64,000 bases of DNA from positions 1-64,000 of the forward strand of contig NZ_LKBA01000004.1 of NCBI RefSeq assembly GCF_001307765.1, read 5' to 3'. The stretch's first letter is position 1. Every line of letters begins with the position of its first letter. The notes beneath the pieces were generated by a model. That model was not told the origin of the DNA. It saw nothing but the letters and a program-made list of their open reading frames with translations, and ran no database searches. Of the stretch, positions 46,052 through 55,286 are shown one piece after another. A program made the position numbers and the translations under genes. The stretch comes from Aliiroseovarius crassostreae (GTDB lineage Bacteria > Pseudomonadota > Alphaproteobacteria > Rhodobacterales > Rhodobacteraceae).

Positions 46052-46759
46052 TTACATGGGTGCCAGCCGTCGCATTGGTGTGTCGCCAAAGTTTTTGCGA
46101 TACCTTTGCGAAAAGGACAAATAGGAACCAAAACCACAGGTCAAAGCAATTTCCGGCATTGTTAAACTCGTTCCCTTGATCAACATGTCAGTGCGTTCCA
46201 ATCGCTCGGCCATATAGTAAGCTTTAGGTGACAATCCTGTGACACCAAGAAATTTTCGCTCAAGTTGACGCAAGGATATCCCGACATCGCACGCGATCTG
46301 CGTCAGCAGAACGGGCCGTTCGAGGTTCTGGCGAATAAGCTCAATTGCCTTGCCCACAACCCCGTCACCGGTCAAAGCGGAACAACGGAATGCGGGGGCA
46401 ATTCTGGATACACCACGCCGCGCTGTGCCTCTCTGAAAATGAAGAAACCGCCTGTCCAGCTCTGCGCGCACCGCCTGCCCTGAGGACTGACGCACAAGAT
46501 CTGACAATAGAAACTGAAAGGGCCGGGGTTCACTCTCGATCATACGCGTCTGCATGCGCAGCCCACAGCAGCTTTCCACCTCTCCCCCCATGAAAGAAAC
46601 CACACGGGTTTGAAACAGCAGGCCCGCTTCAAATTGATTGGCGGATTTGAGGTAGTTCAGCGCAACAGACAGCTGTTCAAGAGGGAACCCCTCGAGGCAC
46701 AGAAAGCCAATTGTGGTGACTTTCTGTGCAGGTTTCAGTTCAGCAAGATCATGTTTCAT
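46052..46759 (-). CDS. AraC-family regulator with shortened GATase-like domain (possible pseudogene)
   Basis: A 235-residue protein with an intact C-terminal double HTH (IACDVGISLRQLERKFLGVTGLSPKAYYMAERLERT, then MPEIALTCGFGSYLSFSQRYRKNFGDTP). The N-terminal DJ-1/GATase1-like domain starts normally (TTIGFLCLEGFPLEQLSVALNYL) but jumps from about residue 80 straight to the linker. About 90 residues of the usual 310-320 are missing, which points to an in-frame internal deletion. Full-length relatives (GbdR type) control glycine-betaine/dimethylglycine breakdown, which matches the dimethylglycine-dehydrogenase-like gene upstream. Function is probably impaired. Confidence 0.7.
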   Translation of the reverse strand: MKHDLAELKPAQKVTTIGFLCLEGFPLEQLSVALNYLKSANQFEAGLLFQTRVVSFMGGEVESCCGLRMQTRMIESEPRPFQFLLSDLVRQSSGQAVRAELDRRFLHFQRGTARRGVSRIAPAFRCSALTGDGVVGKAIELIRQNLERPVLLTQIACDVGISLRQLERKFLGVTGLSPKAYYMAERLERTDMLIKGTSLTMPEIALTCGFGSYLSFSQRYRKNFGDTPMRRLAPM

Positions 46760-46787
46760 CTCATGTCCCCGTCAGTTGGCGGGCAAA

Positions 46788-49218
46788 TTACCCGTCCGCC
46801 TTGGTGCGCTCCCCTTTCAGGTCATAGGGCGTGCGCATATGGGCGGTGGCGGCGTATTTCACACCGGCCAGGTCGATCTGGAACGTGCCTGCGCGAATGA
46901 AATCGGCGGTGGCGCGTTCTGGCGCATCCAGTTGACACAGCGCGACCGAAGCCCCCAGCCTGTGACCGTAAGCGGCCGAGCGCACTTCACTGATTTCGAC
47001 CCCGTTATAAAGCACGGCCTCGCCGCCCCAAAGCTGGGCATCGCCATCTTCCAGCACCAGTTGCACGATGCGGGTTTTCAGGTGGTCGGGATCTTCCTTC
47101 GCCGCCAGCAATGCCTCTTTGCCGATGAACCCGCCGGGCTTGTCGTAATCCACAGCGAAGTTCAGACCCGCCTGGATCGGCGTGATGTCCGGGGGCAGTT
47201 CGCGACTCCAGGCGCGGAAACCTTTTTCAATCCGCAGCCCTTCCAGCGCATAATAACCCGCATCGATCATGCCGAATTCGGCCCCTTCGCACATCAGGTC
47301 GTCATAAACGCCCGCAGTGAATTCGACCGGCACAATCAGTTCCCAGCCCAGTTCACCCACATAGGTCATGCGGTTGGCGAGCACCGTGGCAAAGGGGAAG
47401 GCCGCGTTGGACAGATCCGCCTTGGTCAGCTTTTTCAAAACGTCGCGCGATTTTGGCCCCATCACCGACAACACCGACCAGGCAGCGGTCACATCGGTCA
47501 GGAACACATGCGCATCATCGCTGAAGTTCTTACGGATCCAATCCGCGTCATGAATGGTCTGGGCGGACCCGGTGATCAGCATAAACTCCTGATCTTTCAG
47601 GCGCAGCACCGTGAGATCGGATCGTATCCACCTCGTTCGTTCAGCAGGCCAGTATAGACCGTCTGCCCCACCAGCACGTCCACATTCGCGGCACAGATCC
47701 AGTTCAGTTCGGCGCAAGCGTCACGTCCCTGCACCAGCAATTTCGAGAACGAGCTTTGGTCAAACAGCGTCACCGCCTCGCGGGTGGCCTTGTGTTCCTT
47801 GCTCGTATTCTCGTGCCAGTTCTGACGGCCGAAGCTGTATTCGATTTTTGGTTCTTGGCCTTCAGCGGCAAAATAGTTCACCCGCTCCCAGCCAATTTTC
47901 GACCCGAACACGGCGCTTTTCGCAGCCAACCGATCATAAAGCGCCGAGCGACGGAACGGGCGCGCGGTGTCCAGCTCACGGTTCGGCCAGGGCATGGCAT
48001 AGTGCAGACCCAGCGTTTCCTTCACCCGGTCATGCAGCCAGGTCGGGTTGTTGTTGAAGTTGGCAAAGCGGCGAATGTCGACGGCAAACAGGTCTGAGGT
48101 CGGCGCCCCTTCGGCAATCCATTCAGCCAGAGCCTGCCCAGCACCACCGGCACTTGCAATGCCCATCGAGTTGAAGCCAGCCCCCACAAAGAAGTTCTTC
48201 AGTTCAGGCGCTTCGCCCAGCAGATAGTTGTTGTCGGGGGTGAAGCTCTCCGGGCCGTTATAGAACTGACGTACACCTGTATCGGCCATTTTTGGCACCC
48301 GGATCAGCGCGTTTTCCATCAGGATCTCGAACTGGTCCCAATCGTCTTCCAGAGGTTGGAAGAAGAAGTTGTCAGAGATCCCGTCCATACCCCAGGGTTT
48401 GGCGTCGGGTTCAAACCCGCCCATCACCAAACCACCGGTTTCTTCCTTGAAATAGATGTATCCGTCCGGGGCACGCAGCACGGGCAGATCGGGGTTCACG
48501 CCTTCGATCTGTTCGGTCACGATGTAGTAATGCTCGGCCGAGTGCAGCGGCACGTTCACGCCACACATCTTGCCGATATTGCGTGCCCACTGACCAGCGC
48601 AGTTCACCACGATCTCGGCCTGAATGGCGCCCTGAGCGGTCTCGCCCCCGGTGACAACCCCGTCCTTGGTCAGCACATCCGTGACCTTGATGCCTTCGAT
48701 CACCTTGGCGCCGCCCATACGCGCGCCCTTGGCCAGCGATTGGGTCTGGTCGGTGGGGTTAGCCTTGCCGTCGCCGGGCATCCACAACCCGCCCTTGACG
48801 TCGTCCACCTGCATCACCGGCCATTTTCCTGGGCTTGCTCAGGGGTGATCACCTCAACCTCAACGCCCTGTGCACGGGCCGCGGCGGCGGTGCGCAGCAG
48901 CATGGTCATCCGGTCATCCGTGCGCGCCACGGTAACCGATCCACATTCCATCCAGCAGGTCGCCAGGCCAGTTTCCTGTTCCAGCTGGGCATAAAGTTCG
49001 GTTGAATAGCGGATCAGATTGGTCATTGCGGGCTGGCTGCGCAGCTGACCAACCAGACCGGCGGCGTGCCAGGTGGTGCCGCAGCTCAGCTGCCCCTGCT
49101 CCAGCAGGACCACATCTTTGTGCCCCATCTTGGTCAGGTGGTAAGCAACCGAGCAGCCGACAATGCCGCCCCCGATAATGACATATTGCGCTGGGGGAGG
49201 GAGGGGCGTGTCAGCCAT
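46788..49218 (-). pseudogene. Dimethylglycine/sarcosine dehydrogenase-like gene with two frameshifts
   Basis: Three consecutive frames together give a normal-length (about 810 aa) folate-linked FAD dehydrogenase of the DMGDH/SarDH family. The N-terminal FAD site is QYVIIGGGIVGCSVAYHLTKMG with GTTWHAAGLVGQL (the His that binds FAD covalently in relatives). The middle part carries VNCAGQWARNIGKM and VMGGFEPDAKPWGMDG. The GcvT-like C-terminus carries GARSELTVYTG-type segments, EFGMIDAGYYALEGLRIEKGF and KPGGFIGKEALL. The first break lies at about 48825 in an A-run (expected EKWPV, found ENGR stop). The second is at about 47618 (expected GGYESDLTVL, found GGYDPIS). Each is repaired by adding one base. 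They could be sequencing errors, but two damaged regulators flank the gene. Confidence 0.8.
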
Positions 49219-49299
49219 TGCATCGCTCCATGCGTAGGGACTTGTTGCCTCACCCGAGCGACACTTTGCGATATTTGGCAAATGTTTTCTTGTTTTGGC

Positions 49300-49739
49300 A
49301 TGTATGCCAAAATCACACCAACCCCCTGCTGCGCCAAAACCTCGGCCAATTTTCCTGTTGGGCGTTTATCGACCACAACCGAAACGGACGCGGGCAAAGG
49401 CTTCATTCCAACCTGCCCCACCACACCAAACTTGCTATGGTCCGCCAGGATCAGCGGACGCTGGGCCCATCCGGGATCAGCTGTGCAATACGCAGACCGA
49501 TCTTTTTCTTTCCATCCGGGTTGGCCTGAGATCTGTCCGCCATGGGCGGCTCATGCTTGCGCAGGCTCGTGGCGCCACCGCGCACCTAGTTGAGCTCACC
49601 CGCTTCCGCCAGAACCTCGATATCCTTGCGAACCGTTTCGCGTGAGACCCCCCAGCTTTTCTGTCAGGAACCGTATGGAAACAACAGGCTGATGCTCCAC
49701 TTCTCGCAGGATGATCGCATGGCGCTCTGAAGGAAGCAT
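49300..49739 (-). pseudogene. DeoR-family regulator remnant
   Basis: The ATG at 49739 starts LPSERHAIILREVEHQPVVS, a DeoR-type HTH. A run of six G shifts the frame before VSRETVRKDIEVLAEAGELN. An in-frame TAG follows, then VRGGATSLRKHE. The central about 90 residues are absent, and the C-terminus LILADHSKFGVVGQV...GVGVILA is in yet another frame. It has at least three lesions, so it is dead. It probably once regulated the adjacent dehydrogenase. Confidence 0.75.
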
Positions 49740-49973
49740 GGCCGTTCTCCAAGGTTTCAATCGCCAAATATTGCCAAATTATGCAAGCGCGGTTCAGCCC
49801 AACCTGGAGTTTGACCATCTTTACCCGGTCGTTTTCGCCATGCAAACCTTGTCTGCAAACTTGTGCGGGGGGGGCCAGACAATTGCAGGCAAACCCGCAA
49901 TCAAACCTCCTCGAAGGGCGCTGACGCGCGCCCTTTGTCCCCCCTCTCGCCCCCCAACAGGTCGGAAACGGGT

Positions 49974-51596
49974 TCAGAACCGCATCCGGGGAACATCGTG
50001 GGGATCCAGACGCAGCTCAACCAGTGTCGGCCCCGCGCGCGTTTCCAGAGCCGAGATGGCCGCCTCAAGCTCCTCGTCTGAGCGCACTTCTATTCCATGC
50101 CCCCCCAAGGCTGTCGCCAATGCGGCAAAAGACGGCCATTGGAATTCGGACAAACCGGGATCCATCTTGCGATCAAGGAACTGGATATGCTCCGCCCCAT
50201 AGGCACTGTCATTGGCGACGATCACGATCAGATCAAGACCAAGGCGCACTGCGGTGTTGAACTCATTGATGCCCCCCATCATGAAGCCACCGTCCCCGGT
50301 AAACAGCACAACAGGCCGGTCAGGCGCGGCCACACCGGCCCCCACGGCCTCCTGCAACCCCTGCCCGATAGCGCCAAAATTCGCTGTCACAACAAAGCTT
50401 TGCGGATTATGAGCAGAGATCCGACACCAGACCTCCGTCATGAAACGCCCGCCATCCGTGACCAGCACCCGGTCTTGTGGCAGCGCCTCTTCCAGGCGCG
50501 CCAGCGCATGGACAAAATTTACACAGCCATCGGCAGTTTTGTTCGGCCCCACCGGGTGATGGGTCAGGGCAGCCGGGTCAAGGCTCTGGGTAAAACCGCT
50601 TGGGGCAACCTCAGCTTCGTTGAGCCAATAGAGAATGGTTTCAGCCGTCAGGGCCGCATCCGCAACAAGAGCCGCATGTGGGTGGGTGCTCTGACCAATC
50701 GCTTCTGGCGACACATCGACCTGCACAACGCGCTTGCCCTTCATCAGCGCGCCCCGGTCCGAGGTGTAATCATGCAAGCTGGTGCCAAAGCACAGAATGC
50801 AATCGGCCTTTGCAATCGCCTCATAGGTGGCGGGTGTCGAAAGTGTACCGAAAATATCCATGTTGTAGGGGTGATCCTTGAACAGCCCCTTGGCCTTCAA
50901 TGTCGTGGCCACCGGAGCTTCCAGCCGGTCGGCCAGGCGGATGATCTGATCACGGGCATGGATCGCACCCGCACCCGCCAAAATCATCGGACGGCGGGCC
51001 GAGGCAACCATACCGATTGCGTTATCCAGCGTTTCCCCTTCAGCAACCCCGCCGGGTGCTGTGAACACATCCAGCACGCGCTGTTCATGCTCTACCTCCT
51101 GCCACATGAAATCGGCAGGCATATTCAGGACAATTGGGCGGCGCTCGACCTGGGCGCGGTAAATCGCCCGATCCACGTCAGCCGCAATCGTATCCGGTGC
51201 CCGCAGCTGGACAAACCCGGCACCAGTGGTTTTCACCACCTCGCGCTGATCCGTGCTTTGCAAGTGGCGTGGGTTCGAAACCGGCGTATCCCCCGCCAGA
51301 AGCACCATCGGGATCTGCCCCCGCACCCCTTCGGTCAGCGCAGTCACACAGTTGGTCAGAGCCGGGCCATGGGTCACCGTGGCCACCCCCACCTTCCCCG
51401 CAACCTGCGCAAAAGCCAGCGCCATCAGGACCGAGCTTCCCTCATGTGCTGCGGGCACAAATTGCCCCTCACATTCACGGACAAAACTATCCACCATGAA
51501 AAGGTTAGCATCCCCCATCAGGCCGAACATGGTTTTGACACCGTGATCGTGCAAAGCACGGGCGATGGACTGATAGGCATAGACTTTCTGAACCAT
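49974..51596 (-). CDS. Thiamine-diphosphate-dependent enzyme, acetolactate-synthase-like
   Basis: A 540-residue ThDP enzyme. The N-terminal PYR domain has the catalytic Glu region VPAAHEGSSVLMALAFAQVAG. A central domain shows RPMILAGAGAIHARDQI. The C-terminal PP domain has the ThDP motif GDGGFMMGGINEFNTAVRLGLDLIVIVANDSAYG. It belongs to the IlvB/benzoylformate-decarboxylase superfamily but is not a clear match to acetolactate synthase (no small subunit nearby) or to phosphonopyruvate decarboxylase. The ATG at 51596 follows AGGAGGTTCCC. It stands alone between the decayed DeoR gene and the glycan island. Substrate unknown. Confidence 0.8.
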   Translation of the reverse strand: MVQKVYAYQSIARALHDHGVKTMFGLMGDANLFMVDSFVRECEGQFVPAAHEGSSVLMALAFAQVAGKVGVATVTHGPALTNCVTALTEGVRGQIPMVLLAGDTPVSNPRHLQSTDQREVVKTTGAGFVQLRAPDTIAADVDRAIYRAQVERRPIVLNMPADFMWQEVEHEQRVLDVFTAPGGVAEGETLDNAIGMVASARRPMILAGAGAIHARDQIIRLADRLEAPVATTLKAKGLFKDHPYNMDIFGTLSTPATYEAIAKADCILCFGTSLHDYTSDRGALMKGKRVVQVDVSPEAIGQSTHPHAALVADAALTAETILYWLNEAEVAPSGFTQSLDPAALTHHPVGPNKTADGCVNFVHALARLEEALPQDRVLVTDGGRFMTEVWCRISAHNPQSFVVTANFGAIGQGLQEAVGAGVAAPDRPVVLFTGDGGFMMGGINEFNTAVRLGLDLIVIVANDSAYGAEHIQFLDRKMDPGLSEFQWPSFAALATALGGHGIEVRSDEELEAAISALETRAGPTLVELRLDPHDVPRMRF

Positions 51597-51800
51597 GGGA
51601 ACCTCCTGTTGTGCGTCATGCAAGTATATTGAGGACACCATGCAAAGACTGCGCAAAGGGTGCTGAATGGGAGGTTTTTGCGCGTATCTTACGCGTGTTT
51701 TTCAATATTTACGGAAATTTTGCGCATGAAGATAGCAATCCTATCTTCAAATGGCTCTCGATGACCAAACAGAGACGGCTCGGCAGCCAAATGGCTCAGA

Positions 51801-51842
51801 AAAAAGCCCGAGGGGTGACCCTCCGGGAGTTTTGTCCCGGAG
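51801..51842 (-). terminator. GC-rich hairpins with minus-strand T-run
   Basis: On the minus strand CCCGGAGGG (51829-51821) pairs with CCCCTCGGG (51816-51808 region), followed by CTTTTTT (51807-51801), a typical intrinsic terminator. It overlaps a second possible stem, CTCCGGGA/TCCCGGAG (51821-51842), so two exclusive folds exist. No minus-strand gene immediately upstream is recognised; the gene it served may be lost. Confidence 0.5.
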
Positions 51843-51911
51843 CAACACGTCGCAGAAAAATGAAATCGAGACTTTGTTTTTTCAGCTTTTGGCCAATGTC
51901 TCAATTGGCTC

Positions 51912-52211
51912 GTGGAGGCCGTCTTGTCAGAACGAAAGAGGAAAAAGGGCTCTCTCGTGGTCAAGTCTATTCCACAACTCTCGTTGGAGGTAGTGTATCC
52001 TCCAGCCGGATCAAAAATCAACCTCAATACCTGTGCCGATCCCGATTGCGGCAACTATGGTGTTGGGCCGGATTTCTCCATCCCGGTCTTCAAAGGACCG
52101 AACGCGCCGCAGCGAAAACTCGTAGCATCCACCAATATTCCCGCGCTCGTCAGTGGGGCCGGAAACTACACGCTTAAAGCGTTTCGGGATAAACCTGACA
52201 CACATGTTTAG
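51912..52211 (+). CDS. Unrecognised truncated reading frame ending in the palindromic repeat
   Basis: A frame from a GTG at 51912 runs through a Cys pair, NTCADPDCGNYG, followed by a Gly-rich stretch. It then enters the palindrome at 52176, ending in FRDKPDTHV encoded by the repeat itself. The Cys pair followed by GNYG resembles N-termini of some transposases, so it may be a gene cut off by insertion of the repeat/IS200 element. I do not recognise a family. The rest of the 51597-52175 gap holds only the terminator-like hairpins at 51801-51842. Confidence 0.3.
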   Translation: MEAVLSERKRKKGSLVVKSIPQLSLEVVYPPAGSKINLNTCADPDCGNYGVGPDFSIPVFKGPNAPQRKLVASTNIPALVSGAGNYTLKAFRDKPDTHV

Positions 52212-52290
52212 TCCGAAACGCCCACGACATTGATATCTCTTGCAGCGTTTCGATTTTCCCCTGTCTTAGGTTAAAGTCGAAACGCTTTAG
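52175..52290. repeat. Two palindromes flanking the 5' side of the IS200-type transposase gene
   Basis: The first palindrome (52176-52221) begins AAAGCGTTTCGGGATAAAC and ends GTTTAGTCCGAAACGC, a 16-bp stem with two mismatches. The second (52245-52290) pairs GCGTTTCGA with TCGAAACGC and ends in CGCTTTAG. Both carry the GCGTTTCGR core seen in the isolated palindromes at 20331 and 29535. Only the second is next to tnpA (12 bp), as expected for a left-end hairpin. Confidence 0.7.
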
Positions 52291-52302
52291 CGTGAAAGAA
52301 AC

Positions 52303-52719
52303 ATGCAATATGATACCGGCAAACACTGCGTTTTCTATCATCGCTATCACATCGTGTGGTCGACCAAGTACCGCTACAAGGTGCTGCCCAGGGCGCTGCG
52401 CCTTCGGGTGCGCGACATCTGCCGCCAGGTCTGCCGCGAGAACGAGGTCGACATCTTGCGCGGGGTGCTGTCGAGCGATCACGTCCACATGTTTGTGTCG
52501 GTGCGGCCGAAACTTGCCATCTCGGACCTGGTGCGCAAGATGAAGGGCCGTTCGTCCTATCGGGTGCAACGCGAGTTCCCGGCCATCCGGAAGCGATACT
52601 GGGGCTGCCGGTTTTGGGGCAGGGGTTATTTTTCAACCACCAACGGTGCCATCACCGAAGACGTCGTACTTCAGTACTTGGAAAAGCATATCGCTGATCC
52701 TACCGGCGCCAGCCGGTAG
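52303..52719 (+). CDS. IS200/IS605-type Y1 (HUH) transposase
   Basis: A 138-residue TnpA. It has the opening HCVFYHRYHIVWSTKYRYKVL, the HUH metal motif in SSDHVHMFVSV, RKMKGRSSYRVQREFP, and the C-terminal helix EDVVLQYLEKH with the likely catalytic Tyr. Such enzymes cut single-stranded DNA at hairpin-marked ends without target duplications. No TnpB gene follows, as in IS200 itself or REP-associated transposases (RAYTs). The gene overlaps a right-end hairpin and is preceded by two palindromes. Confidence 0.88.
   Translation: MQYDTGKHCVFYHRYHIVWSTKYRYKVLPRALRLRVRDICRQVCRENEVDILRGVLSSDHVHMFVSVRPKLAISDLVRKMKGRSSYRVQREFPAIRKRYWGCRFWGRGYFSTTNGAITEDVVLQYLEKHIADPTGASR
52700..52719. repeat. Right-end hairpin of the IS200-type element
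   Basis: CTACCGGC (52700-52707) and GCCGGTAG (52712-52719) form an exact 8-bp stem with a 4-nt loop at the very end of tnpA, the place where IS200/IS605 elements carry the subterminal hairpin bound by TnpA. IS3 orfA sequence of another element begins immediately after it, which locates the right boundary of the insertion within a few bases of 52720. Confidence 0.55.
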
Positions 52720-52839
52720 TTGTTCAGTTCCTTCAGTTGGTTTGTTCCCATACCGCCATATTGTTTGCGCCAGCGATAGAGCGTCTGCTCTGTAATCTGA
52801 GCCTGGCGGATGGCATCCCTTGGCCTCAAAGCACCTCAA
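52720..52839 (-). pseudogene. IS3-family orfA remnant cut by the IS200-type element
   Basis: Minus-strand translation gives AIRQAQITEQTLYRWRKQYG then GMGTNQLKELNN, the HTH part of an IS3-type OrfA unlike the one at 933. It is truncated on one side by the IS200-type right end and on the other by the epimerase gene end. About 35 codons survive. Confidence 0.65.
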
Positions 52840-53865
52840 CTACGCGAAAATCTCTTCCGGCTTGTCAAAATAATCCCGATACCAGCTGACAAAAGCGGCC
52901 ACCCCGTCTTCGATCGAGGTCTGTGGAGCATATCCCGTCAGTTCACGCAGCAGTGTGGCATCGGCCCAGGTGGCTGGCACGTCACCGGGTTGCATCGGCA
53001 TCAGGTTCTGTGTCGCGGGCATGTCCAGCGCGGTTTCGATTGCGGTGATAAAGCGGGTTAGGGGCACGGCGTTGGAGTTGCCGATATTGACCACCCGAAA
53101 TGGCGCCACCGGCGAGAGGCTGTCGTGCTCTGGGATCGCCGCCTTGGGCCGTTCGGGCACCGCGTCGATCAGCAGGCGAATGGCGCGCACCAGATCCTCG
53201 ACATAGGTGAAATCGCGCCGCATATCGCCGTGGTTGTAGACGTCAATCGGCTGGCCTTCCAAGATCGCCTTGGTGAATTTGAACAGCGCCATATCGGGCC
53301 GTCCCCAGGGGCCATAGACGGTGAAAAACCGGAACATGGTGACGGGCAGGTCAAACAGATGGGCATAGCTGTGCGCCATCGCCTCGGTCGATTTCTTGGT
53401 GGCGGCATAGAACGACATCTGGTGGTCGGCGCGGTCGACCTCCACATAGGGCATCTGTTCGTTGGCCCCGTAAGCGGAGGAGGTTGACGCGAGCAGCATA
53501 TGGCGCGGTGGATGGGTGCGCGCGGCTTCGAGCAACTCAAATGTGCCGACGATATTGCTTTCCAGATAGGCGCGCGGATTGTCGATCGAATAGCGCACCC
53601 CGGCCTGGGCGGCGAGGTGGATCACCACCTCGGGGCGTTCGCCCTCGAACAGTCCCATCAGCAGACCCGGGGTTTCGACCTTGTCATGCACCGCGCGATA
53701 GTCATCATACGCCAGCAACATCGCCTCGCGTGCCCGTTTCAGCTCGACGCTGTAATAATCCGACAGGCAGTCCACCCCGATGACGCGCCAGCCCTCGTCC
53801 AGAAGGGTCTTGCAGACAAAATGTCCGATAAATCCGGCGGACCCGGTGACAAGAGCAGTCGGCAT
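52840..53865 (-). CDS. UDP-glucuronate 4-epimerase-like NAD-dependent sugar epimerase
   Basis: A 341-residue extended short-chain dehydrogenase. It has the NAD motif TALVTGSAGFIGHFVCKTLL, and the catalytic triad as Ser in LASTSSAYGANEQMPYVE and YxxxK in SFYAATKKSTEAMAHSYAHLFDLP, followed by TMFRFFTVYGPWGRPDMALFKF. These segments are typical of the UDP-glucuronate to UDP-galacturonate 4-epimerases (LspL/Cap1J type), which supply galacturonate for surface polysaccharide. The neighbouring glycosyltransferase genes agree. A related UDP-glucose epimerase activity cannot be excluded. Confidence 0.85.
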   Translation of the reverse strand: MPTALVTGSAGFIGHFVCKTLLDEGWRVIGVDCLSDYYSVELKRAREAMLLAYDDYRAVHDKVETPGLLMGLFEGERPEVVIHLAAQAGVRYSIDNPRAYLESNIVGTFELLEAARTHPPRHMLLASTSSAYGANEQMPYVEVDRADHQMSFYAATKKSTEAMAHSYAHLFDLPVTMFRFFTVYGPWGRPDMALFKFTKAILEGQPIDVYNHGDMRRDFTYVEDLVRAIRLLIDAVPERPKAAIPEHDSLSPVAPFRVVNIGNSNAVPLTRFITAIETALDMPATQNLMPMQPGDVPATWADATLLRELTGYAPQTSIEDGVAAFVSWYRDYFDKPEEIFA

Positions 53866-54016
53866 GTGCGGTCTCCAAATTCAATGCAACGGGGAAATTT
53901 GCAGCCCCGCCACTAGCCCGTTGACCATGGGGGCGGGTCGTTGAAGCGCACCAGCCTGGCGCGCCGGGCGCATACGAACAAATGCTAACTATGCACGATC
54001 AATCAAATTGATCCAG

Positions 54017-54910
54017 TCAAGTGGGCAGGTCCGTAAGAAACCGAACTTCTCGCATTCTATTTATCAACTTCAAGTCGTCCATATAGATATCGGTCATTTC
54101 ATCTACTAGCTCCTGATCCCAACCTGGTATATCAATTTCTTCCTCCACAACATCTTCTGAATAAAACCTATTTAGAAAAACCCTATAAATCCCCCTTCTT
54201 TGGCTTTCATTTAGCCATGGCCGATCACCTAGATACTGCTGAAGGCGCGTCATAGCAGCATCCTCTAGAGCGCCTTGAATAATATCCAACTCTCCACCGA
54301 AGCAAAACTCCTTCGGAAGGTCGGCGACTGCCCGCAGTATATTTGGCCAAATCACCGGGGTTTCTTCGTTGCACCAGACAGTCAATGGTGTCTCCGGATT
54401 CGCGTCCAATATATCAATAAGCACTGTTGACCAGCGGAGTGTGATTAAGTCAGAGCCGGAGAGGAACTCCTCCAAGGTTCTTTTCTTTTGCGATCTAAAG
54501 GCGGCGGGTATAAGCGTGGCAGGGTTTTGGATGCTGAGAAAAAACTCCAACTCATATTCCCGAAACAAGCTTCGTAAAGCTTGTGTATTTCGTGCTGCGT
54601 TAGGAAAAAAACATCCTTGGTTCAGCATCCATGCCGCTTCACCGATATAAGAGTGATCAGACAACACAATACGCGACGCTTGATGATCCCCGATCACCTG
54701 CTGTAGAAATAAGCTCCGTTGTTCCTCAGAAAGCTCTCCTTTAAGGAGATCATTGCGTGCCGTCTTAACTTGCTTCTGGTAGGTGCCGGGGCGCCGGATG
54801 AGTAAACCCTCGTCATCAAACAGCTGTGGGTCTTTTCGTAAGGACCACGCGATTTGCTCTCCGTTGGTAAATGGAGAGCCGATGTAGATCGCAATGGGTG
54901 AGGAGTACAC
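54017..54910 (-). CDS. Hypothetical protein, weakly sulfotransferase-like
   Basis: A 297-residue protein without a firm family. The start IAIYIGSPFTNGEQIAWSLRKDPQLF, the segment IVLSDHSYIGEAAWMLNQGC, and LEFFLSIQNPATLIPAAF followed by LRWSTVLIDILDANPETPLTVWCNEETPVIW have the order of strands and helices seen in a group of alphaproteobacterial sulfotransferase-like proteins. The P-loop Gly-Lys-Thr is missing (SPFTNGEQ). No signal peptide is seen. It is encoded between the epimerase and the glycosyltransferases, so a role in glycan decoration is a guess from context. The sequence is AT-richer than the core genes. Confidence 0.5.
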   Translation of the reverse strand: MYSSPIAIYIGSPFTNGEQIAWSLRKDPQLFDDEGLLIRRPGTYQKQVKTARNDLLKGELSEEQRSLFLQQVIGDHQASRIVLSDHSYIGEAAWMLNQGCFFPNAARNTQALRSLFREYELEFFLSIQNPATLIPAAFRSQKKRTLEEFLSGSDLITLRWSTVLIDILDANPETPLTVWCNEETPVIWPNILRAVADLPKEFCFGGELDIIQGALEDAAMTRLQQYLGDRPWLNESQRRGIYRVFLNRFYSEDVVEEEIDIPGWDQELVDEMTDIYMDDLKLINRMREVRFLTDLPT

Positions 54911-55189
54911 TTAAGTCTTCCCTATTGTTTGTTGTGTGTCTGAAGAAATCATAAATACAAAGCTCTTCGGGAATCGCAACCACCATTTGGATTTGTCTCT
55001 TATTGCCTGTTGTCAGAGCTTTTCGGAGAGCTGAAGCCTTATCGGAACGGAGGCTCTGTGGCGGCCTGAGCCCCAAGTTTCCTCCATCTCGCGGAGTTTC
55101 CTTGGGGTTGGTTTGGTGACCTTGCGCGGCCAGTTTGTCCATCGTTTTTTGCTTATCAAACTCTCTGGGCGTCAGCCGGTAGTGGTTCA

Positions 55190-55286
55190 CTTTCTCCTCA
55201 GCTGAGTGGTGCTTGCAGGCCTTGCGCTTGACGCCCCTGACCAGCTTGTCAGCAGCATATTTGGATGTTCCGGAATTCTTGTCCAT
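55190..55286 (-). pseudogene. IS3-family orfA N-terminal remnant
   Basis: The ATG at 55286 starts DKNSGTSKYAADKLVRGVKR, followed by KHHSAEEK, the typical N-terminus of another IS3-type OrfA; homology ends after about 32 codons. The frame continues to about 54816 but without recognisable character. The stretch 54911-55366 otherwise shows no gene; a promoter for the GT2 gene must lie at its right end. Confidence 0.55.

Noticed and set aside
49867-49874. Run of eight G near 49867 as a second phase-variation tract
   Set aside because: It is intergenic, between a dead gene and the end of the ThDP gene, and cannot change a reading frame.
50097-51632. 511-codon plus-strand frame opposite the ThDP enzyme
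   Set aside because: Antisense shadow; the minus strand carries the complete ThDP motif and a strong ribosome binding site.
51689-52054. 121-codon minus-strand frame upstream of the ThDP gene
   Set aside because: It runs through two terminator-like hairpins and lacks a start signal or family; treated as chance.
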